A stretch of 64,000 nt of DNA. Source: Cryptomeria japonica (Eukaryota > Streptophyta > Pinopsida > Cupressales > Cupressaceae). Position numbers and translations under genes: made by a program. Every line of letters starts with the position of its first letter. Positions within the stretch are counted from its first letter, which is position 1. The notes under the pieces were generated by a model that searched no databases, was not told the origin of the DNA, and saw only the letters and a list, made by a program, of their open reading frames with translations. Shown one piece after another: positions 57,180-64,000 of the stretch. The DNA lies in NCBI RefSeq assembly GCF_030272615.1, contig NC_081406.1, forward strand, positions 398,796,939 through 398,860,938, read 5' to 3'.

Positions 57180-58690
57180 TCATCAACAACTTTGTTAGAT
57201 TTCCCACTTCTATGCTTCAACACAAAGGTGTAACTCTGCGAAAATTCTACCCATCTCATATGTCTCTAATTTAACTTACTCTAACTGTTCAAATACTATA
57301 AAGCTTGATGATTTGTACACAACACAAACTCCTTAGGCAACAAATAATTCCTCCACTTATTCAAGGCTTGAACTATGACATAAAATTCTTGATCATACAC
57401 TAAATATCTCCTCTAGGCATCATTCAACTTCTCACTGAAATAATCTACTGCTCTCCCATCCTGACTTAATATGGCTCCAATTGCAGTTCCACTTGCATCA
57501 TAATCTACTTGAAATACTTTGTTGAAATATGGTAAAGCTAACATAGGCTTCTCAGTCACTTTCTGCTTCAACAGTTCAAAACTTTCTCCGATGGTTCACT
57601 TGAACTCCTTCCTATCTCCCCTCATTGTCTTAGTCATAGGGTTACAAACTGAATTGAAATTTCTGATAAACTTCTGGTAGAAACTAGCAAATCCATGAAA
57701 TTATCTTACCTCTCCAATGCTTTCTGGTGTAGTCCAATTAACAATTGTTTTTACTTTCTCAGGGTCCATCTTCAAACCATCTTCAGATGTCACAAATCCC
57801 AAATAGACTAACTCTTCCTTCATGAAAGTACACTTCTTAATATTTATCAACAACTTTTCTTCTCAACCTCTACAAAACTTGTCTTAAATGCAACAAATGC
57901 TCCTCTTTTGTCTTACTGAAAATCAAAATGCCATCCAAATATACAATAACAAACCTACCCAAGAATCTCTTCAATACCTCTCATGAAAGTACTAAGTGCA
58001 TTAGTTAACCCAAAAGGCATCACCAACCATTCATACAGACCTTCATTTGTCTTGAATGTTGTATTTCACTCATCTCCTTCTATGATTCTGATCTAATGAT
58101 ATCCACTCTTCAAGTCTATCTTTGTAAAGTATTTGGCTCCACTCAAATAGTCCATTATGCCATCCATCCTAGGCAAAGGAAATCAGTATTTCACTGTGAT
58201 CTAGTTTATTGCTCTGCAATCAATACACATCCTCCATTCTCCATTCTTCTTAGGTGCAAATAATACTGATACTGCACAAGGACTCAGACTTTCTCTGATC
58301 AAACCTTTCTTCAATAGCTTCTGCACTTGTCTATTCAACTCCTTCTCTATCAGTGTCATCCGTTGTGGAGCTTTGTTAGGAAAACTAGCTCTAGGAACTA
58401 GGTTCATGCAATGATTGATACTTCTTATAGGTGGTATTCCATTAGGCACATTATCTAATATGATGTCTTCATACTCTGCCAGCAACTCTTTTATCTCTTC
58501 TGGTTGTTCTTCTTCATTCTTTGGATTCTCAATCTTCTTAGGAACTAAGGAAAAACACACATTCTCATGTCTCATTCCTTCTAGGAATTTCCTTACATCC
58601 ACCAAATAGATTCTAGCATTCATAAAGACTTCACTTTTCAAAGGTTCCTCAAAGGGCAATAAGGTTTGCTTCATCCCATTGGCCACGATA
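57180..58690 (-). pseudogene. Reverse transcriptase and RNase H of G, catalytic site damaged
   Basis: From the minus strand: LVPRASFPNKAPQRMT, KKGLIRESLSPCAVSVLFAP, WRMCIDCRAIN, then across stops PLPRMDGIMDYLSGAKYFTK, LKSGYHQIRI and [12 protein letters not shown]. The catalytic motif reads [12 protein letters not shown] (about 57945-57915), so the second Asp of YLDD is Gly. RNase H follows near 57550-57280 (DASGTAIGAILSQDGR, DQEFYVIVQALNKWR). Two independent polymerase-to-integrase lesions show long inactivity. Confidence 0.85.
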
Positions 58691-58719
58691 GTGTATGTAT
58701 TCTTTCTCCCATCATGTAT

Positions 58720-59073
58720 TGCCTATCTATCAAACTGCCAAGGTCTACCCAACAGGTGACAAATATCCATAGGCATAATATCACACAAGACTTCATGATA
58801 ATTCCCAATTTTTAATTTCACCAAACATTTCTCACTTACTAACAACTTATGATCATCCTGAATCCATGCTATTTGATAAGTCTTAGGGTGTTTCAATCTT
58901 TCCAAATTCAACTTACTCACCATCTCTTCTAAAAAAAGATTATCCAAACTACCACTATCAATAACAACTTTACAACACTTATCAGATACCTTACATATGG
59001 TATTGAACAAAATTTTCCTCTGCAAGGGCTCTTCATCTCCTCTGGTATGACACAAAGCTCTCCTCATCATCAA
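58720..59073 (-). pseudogene. Protease of G
   Basis: Minus-strand reading has CCKVVIDSGSLDNLFLEEMV, where Asp-Ser-Gly is the aspartic protease site, and CDIMPMDICHLLGRPWQFDR, the ILGRPW-type second motif. It continues into the linker before RT after one stop near 58723. Confidence 0.8.
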
Positions 59074-59109
59074 TATTTCTCCATCTTCTAATTTATTATT
59101 TGATCTGGT

Positions 59110-59927
59110 GAGGTTTTATTCCATCACTGTTGTTCTCCTAGTATTCTTTGTCTTCTTACACTCGAAATAATGATGTTCTTCTCCTCCACACTTATAGCAA
59201 GTTCCTCTAAACACTCTCTTGTCTTGTCTTCTGTCATCTTTTCTAAAATTCCCATTCTAGTAACCATCAGGTTCTCTTCTTTGGTAGAAATTTCTATCAT
59301 CCTTCTGGTTCCTCTTCCTCTGATATATCCCATTCTTGAAATCTTCCTCTAGAAAACCTTCCATCTCTACTACTCTATCTCTACTTATGTCTTTTGTTCA
59401 ACTTCTCTTATGCTTTCAGGGCATACTAGTAAGCTTCTTCCACACTCTGCAATTTGATCAAATTGAGTTCATCTTGTATAGATATCCGAAATCCATTTAA
59501 ATATCTTACAACTTTTTCAACTTCATCATCAACATGTCTGGATTTGATTATCAACTTGTAAAATGCTTCAGTGTACTCCTTCACACTAGATTCCTTCAGC
59601 TTCAAATTCTACAACTTCTGAAATAGATTCACATGGTAATCAACTAGCATAAATTTTAATTTCAACTTAACATCCATCTGATCCCATGTCTTGATCTTCT
59701 CTTTACCTCTTCATTTCCTATCAACCTGCAAATACTCCCACCAAAGAGATGCATGACCTTTCAACCGGGTACATGCATACTTCATCTTTTTTTCTTCTAT
59801 ATTATTCTCAAAATAAAAATATTTCTCCATCTCTAAGATCCAATCCATCAATTCATCTAAATCAAACTTTCCATCATATTCTGGTGGGTTAAAATGAGGT
59901 TTAGTATTCACCCTACTCAAAACCTGA
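59110..59927 (-). pseudogene. gag of G, truncated by F
   Basis: Minus strand: HFNPPEYDGKFDLDELMDW, then YACTRLKGHASLWWEYLQ, typical Ty3 chromovirus capsid text. Near its end, CYKCGGEEHHYFEC (about 59198-59157) is a CX2CX4HX4C knuckle. Several stops lie between. The reading is cut upstream of QVLSRVNTK by the LTR of F. Confidence 0.82.
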
Positions 59928-61007
59928 TGGACTTGAAAAGCACTAAGAGGGGGGGGGGTGAATTAGTGAATCCAAAACAAGCACTACTTTAAACATTGAC
60001 CGATAGATGAATTTAACCAAGTAGTTAAAAAAAAATACATGCTATCCAAAATGAAATAAAAACATCCACATAAAGTAGAACATCCACCATAACACGTGTT
60101 TATACGTGGAAAACCCAAATAAGTAAAAACCACGGTGAGACAGAACTCACAAGTTAACTATCTGTAGTAATAGAAAACTGACCGGTTAAGGTCTTACAAA
60201 GAGATCTACTAGGAGGGAATCTTGTTAGAGATTCCAAGCTTGATTAGAAGCTTATACCCTATTAAGAGTACTACCCTGTTAAGAGTAACCTTGCTGAAGG
60301 AGTTTAGAATCCAAACTAATGGATCACCTTGTTAGAGCTTACCTGGTTAGGGGATTTAGTTCTATTGTAATGATTAGAAAACAACAAGAAAGATTTGATT
60401 TGTTCTAAGTAGCACAAACTTGCTTGATCAGATCACACTAAGTAAATTCAACACTTCTCTCCATCTAAACACTTATCGCTCTTTAGCAAAAGTATTCACA
60501 TAGATTACCTCTACTATATTTGTTCTCTTTCTCTTCATGCACAAAATGCTTCACTCAGATGTCTTTAAATAGGCATTCAGACCTTATGTCGTCCATAGGA
60601 ACATAATTCCCTAGGTGCATTGAATCTAGACATCTTTAAACATAACTCATCACAAGAATGACTGCCAAACAAATGGTGCTAGTAACTCATCACAAAAATG
60701 ATATACCAGTTAGAGCAGTCAATACCGGTTGGAATAAAACTAGTGAATCGTTGTCCCAAAATCTTCCACTTGATCTTTACCTTCAACTTCATCTTCACTT
60801 TGATGTCGATTTAGTGTTACCACAGGTTATCTCTTAGGCACATATCGGTTCACATAAAGTACCGGTTAGATATAGACCTTAAACATACCGGTTGGTAGTG
60901 TAAACTAATTGAAGTTACATCGGTAGTCAATGTTATCATATGTGTGTAAGAGTGTTTCATCAATGACAAAAAGTGATGAATACATTAAAATCATCATCAA
61001 GACAACA
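59928..61007 (-). repeat. 3' LTR of element F
   Basis: On the minus strand it starts TGTTGTCTTGATGATG, has TTGTCATTGATGAAAC, a CTATTTAAAG box (near 60570), GGTTTTCCACGTATAAAC (near 60100) and ATTCACCCCCCCCCC near the end. About 1080 bp; the last base could be 59925 or 59928. Gene-free. Confidence 0.8.
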
Positions 61008-61431
61008 ATCTCCCCCTTTGGCATTGATGGCAACACTTAGAAAATTTTGAGTAATACACAACATATCTACATATATATACTCATACTCCCTTTGAATGTA
61101 ACATCCTCCTTAATGTTGTAATACTCCCCCTTAATGCATGCATAAATACAAAATTTTTCAAAAACACACATACATATTATTACTCGCCCTTTGACAGCAA
61201 TGCCAAAATGATAAAGTAAAATATATACATATATATATAGAAAATCTATATCAAAGAGTTCAGCATATAAAAAAAATTAAAGAAAATTCATGCATTAGCT
61301 ATTCTCATGAAAATATTATTGAAATTCTGCTTCATCTGGGATAGAGTATTTTGCCATGATTCCAGTATTTGATTAGTATACTCTGAAGTAGACAACAGCT
61401 AAGAATAGAATTCTTCCATTAAGTCAAGTGA
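61008..61431 (-). other. 3' noncoding end of F with polypurine tract
   Basis: Minus strand: GTTGCCATCAATGCCAAAGG with GGGAGAT abuts the LTR (61029-61008). A decayed second unit, GGCATTGCTGTCAAAGGGCG, is near 61205-61186. The rest is AT-rich, without a gene. Confidence 0.72.
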
Positions 61432-64000
61432 TCACATTGTAGGAGTAGCAAGAATAGCTTCTGCACTGGAGTAGGCTCGCTGAAGAATGTCGATCTGTGA
61501 GGTGAGCTGACACTTGAGCTCTCTTAGAGATTGCAATCTCTTAGCTCTCTCATTATCATTCCTGATCAGTCTGTCATGCAGTTCATCTATAGACCAGGTA
61601 AAGACATGAATGGAGTCCTGGAGTGGAACATATGCCTTGCATAACCTTTCTATTTCTTGGTCAGTCTCAACTTGATTCTTAGAAATATCAGAATAAAAGA
61701 AAGTAATATTGGAGGTAGAGGCAAGATACTTTCCTCCAGATTCAATAGCTTTCTTCAATAGACTGCCATTATGAGATAAAGCCATTTTGCCATTTTCAAT
61801 GTGCTTGGCCAACTTATCTCCATATGCCTTCTTGTGGCTCTTCTCAGTAGATATTTGAGCAACATCTTCAAGCGATTTGATTTGATAAGATGCATCTGTA
61901 ACTAACTGACCAAGTTTGCTGATAGGAGTAGGAAGATGTGTAACAGAGGTTTTTGGTAGTAATCCAAACAAAATTTCTACAGCATTCTAGATTGTCTCTG
62001 CCTCAATTTGTTGCTCTTTCAACCTCTTCTTGTGTGCACGAGATTGCATAATATTAGCAATCTTCATCATTTTAGATGCACTCAAGGTATTCATGTCAGT
62101 AGGTCCTACAATACTTAAAGAGTCTTCATCATCATCATCAAGTAGTTCTGGCTTTGCCGGTTCAGGGGGTGTACTCTTAATGATGGCTCTTTCTGTGTTC
62201 TTTTCTGGGCATCTTCTGCTTGCTGAGTATTGACTTCCTCAGTAGACTCCTTTTGAGTAGTCTCAATGACTGCTGGAGATTGGGGTTTCTCTAGTTGCTC
62301 AGTTTTTGGCTCACTGACCTCTTTTAGTTGAGCACCCCATTGATCACCTATTGTATCTTGTAGTTTTATGATTGAAGGAGGATCCATATCTAGTATAGTA
62401 ATATCTTCAGATAGGTCCACTATATCCTGAATATCCTCATCAACAAGAATAAGAGAGTCATCCTTCTTCTTGGTTGAATAGACTATATCAACTGGAACAT
62501 TTTCTTCTATATCCATTTCTGGTGGAGAAACATCATTTGTGGTTTCATCCTTATTGATAGAGTGAAGGTTCTCTACCCTTTGTTTGATTACATAGGTTAG
62601 TTGGTAAGTATTTGGCTCAATAACTACCCTTTTTCCATCAAGAAGCTTCAATCTCCTTATTTTACAATTAAAATATACTTTGCATTCCTCAGTCAAAGCA
62701 CTAATTCCTTCTGATGATAATGTGGGAAAATACTGTACAAATACTTCATCAATAATATTCTTCTCTAACTGAGTGGCTTCTTCCCATTTTTCTAACAAAG
62801 TATTATACAAAGAGACTGAAATATCTTTCTCTAAATCATGTGGAAATCTACTATAGTGATTTAACAAATTTATTACCTATTGGAGTATTTCCTTCTGCTC
62901 ATCTACAGTAAAAGAATCATAATGTTCTTTAACATTTTCAAACCTGTTTCTTCTCAATGACTTCATTGTTCTCTCAAATATTGTGTCAGGTTTGTAGGTG
63001 GCAATATCTAGTGGTGTAGTTTCCTTTGGCACTACCTTTGCCTTATTAGACGTTCTTCTAGTTTTCTTCTCCTTCTTAGGTTCTTCATCAGACTCTGTTC
63101 CCTTAGACTCTGGTTGCAAAATTAGTTTCTTGTTCCTCTTCTTTGGTACATTCTCTTTTTTCTCAATTAATTTTAGGTGTTGGTTCCTTCTTGTTTAGGA
63201 CACTCTGATTCACCCTTGTAGTTTTCTTCATAGGAGATTTTTCTTCACTTTTCTTTTGCTTTCCTTTAGCTTTAGCTACAGGTGCGGTACTAGTTTCAGC
63301 AGGTGCAGCATGGATTGCTAGAATGTCCAATTTTGCCTTCTTTTTGTCTATAGGTGATTCTAATAGGGTATTAGCATAGCCAACTAGTAAGTCATGATTG
63401 AACTCGTAGCTCATATCTTCCATCTCTTCCTCCCTTGGTTCAATTGCTTGCATCAAGCAAAAGTCAATGTTAACTATGAAGATTATGTCTTTCTCAAGGT
63501 GTTTTACCACATCTTCAGGTAACCTCATTCTCAAGCTCATCTTTTTTTGGAATTCATTAAATTACCTATTCGTGGTAGCTGAAAAGGTATTATTTATAGC
63601 CTTAATGTTGTTCTTGATCTATGCATTAACTGGTTGTTCTTTGGACCATTCAATGTCACCTATACCAGGTAGAAAATTTTCAAAGTAGAAAAATAACCCA
63701 GCCAACAACTGACCAAATTTGAACTTTTGAGTATTGTCCTTCTTAATGGATTTCAAAATTTGAAATAGCTGGAGTCTGATAGCTTCACAAATATCATAGT
63801 CTTTATTTCCAACAATCATACTATGTGTTATATGAATTGCTGCGGATGGAACACTGTTAAGTCTACTGGAGTAAAATACTTTGTAGCCTATCATCATTGC
63901 TGCAAGTTTCACCGTAGGATCTCTGATATTGTTAACAGAGAAAGCATGCCCATCAGAGGTAGAACCAGTTAGCTTGAAGATAGTGTCTTTTGTAATTCTC
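61432..64000 (-). pseudogene. Second ORF (unknown protein) of element F, partial
   Basis: Minus-strand readings: 63912-63619 holds the conserved core (MIGYKVFYSSRLNSV, DYDICEAIRLQLFQILKSIK, KFKFGQLLAGLFFYF, LPGIG), matching A, D and E at the GYK, RLNSV, D-x-CE, IKKD and FxFG positions. 63540-63163 holds the next segment with a Lys-rich linker (KAKGKQKKSEEKSPMKKTTR). 63119-62115 holds helical and acidic parts in a second frame, and 61971-61432 the C-terminal coiled coil (ERAKRLQSLRELKCQLTSQI). It has fewer stops than the other copies. Frameshifts lie near 63150 and 62100. Function unknown. Confidence 0.65.

Larger units (their letters stand above)
55205..59927 (-). mobile_element. Element G: Ty3 chromovirus (minus), truncated
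   Basis: On the minus strand gag, protease, RT, RNase H, integrase and a chromodomain follow in order. The 5' end is cut off inside gag at 59927 by element F. The 3' LTR was not delimited; it would lie within 55205-55750 and may continue at 48626 on the far side of E. It is decayed, with stops in each domain and losses at two catalytic sites. Confidence 0.88.
59928..64000 (-). mobile_element. Element F: non-autonomous superfamily element (minus), runs off the window
   Basis: Its 3' LTR (61007-59928), polypurine tracts and most of the second ORF are present. gag and 5' LTR would lie beyond 64000. It interrupts gag of G. The target duplication cannot be checked because the other end is outside. 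Confidence 0.82.

Noticed and set aside
1-64000. Host genes or CRISPR arrays
   Set aside because: No non-transposon gene or regularly spaced repeat-spacer array was found; the direct repeats present are LTRs and simple tandem arrays.

Overview
The window is repeat DNA from a large, AT-rich plant genome. Nuclear plant origin follows from the LTR retrotransposons: a chromodomain-bearing Ty3 element, Tat-type Ty3 elements with a second RNase H, and iMet-primed elements with multiple polypurine tracts. The density, age and nesting of the elements suggest a giant genome, possibly a conifer, but nothing seen here proves the species. I found no host gene, rRNA, tRNA or CRISPR array. Every coding region I can support belongs to a transposable element and all but one are visibly broken.

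Layout. The oldest visible layer on the left is a minus-strand element, H. Its LTR lies around 37686-46878, its gag is split between 37617-37010 and 3558-3007, and its second ORF runs 2582-582, where a Ty3-like LTR (1-581) cuts it. A Tat-type Ty3 element, B (3564-37004, target duplication GTTCT), sits inside H gag. Element A (6240-27102, duplication TGGGT) sits inside B. Element C, another Tat-type element (12800-25915, duplication CTTTG), sits inside A. A also carries a ~1 kb inverted-repeat DNA transposon (8007-8994). B further holds a solo LTR in its interior (33062-34290) and another in its 3' LTR (35461-36873). Element D (38991-46624) sits in the LTR of H and carries a solo LTR of the B family. 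Element E (48627-55199, duplication CTATG) is complete with both LTRs. A minus-strand chromovirus, G (55205-59927), is broken in its gag by F (59928 to beyond 64000), a minus-strand relative of A/D/E/H.

Hand-counted LTR differences are about 5-6 percent for B, 4 percent for A and 3 percent for C, in the same order as the nesting.

Most interesting content. A, D, E, H, F and a fragment X (46879-48070) form one superfamily with no protease, reverse transcriptase or integrase. In its place they encode (1) a coiled-coil gag with four CCHC zinc knuckles and (2) a second protein of about 1070 residues that I do not recognise, preceded by its own TATA-like box about 150 bases upstream of the ATG. 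The LTRs of different subfamilies share end modules and an inverted repeat around the polypurine tract. They must be mobilised in trans, probably by a Copia element because the primer site matches initiator Met tRNA; the Sirevirus-like polypurine repeats support this weakly. The autonomous partner is not in the window. C is the most complete Ty3 element: gag, protease, G-patch, RT, RNase H, second RNase H and an uninterrupted integrase core.
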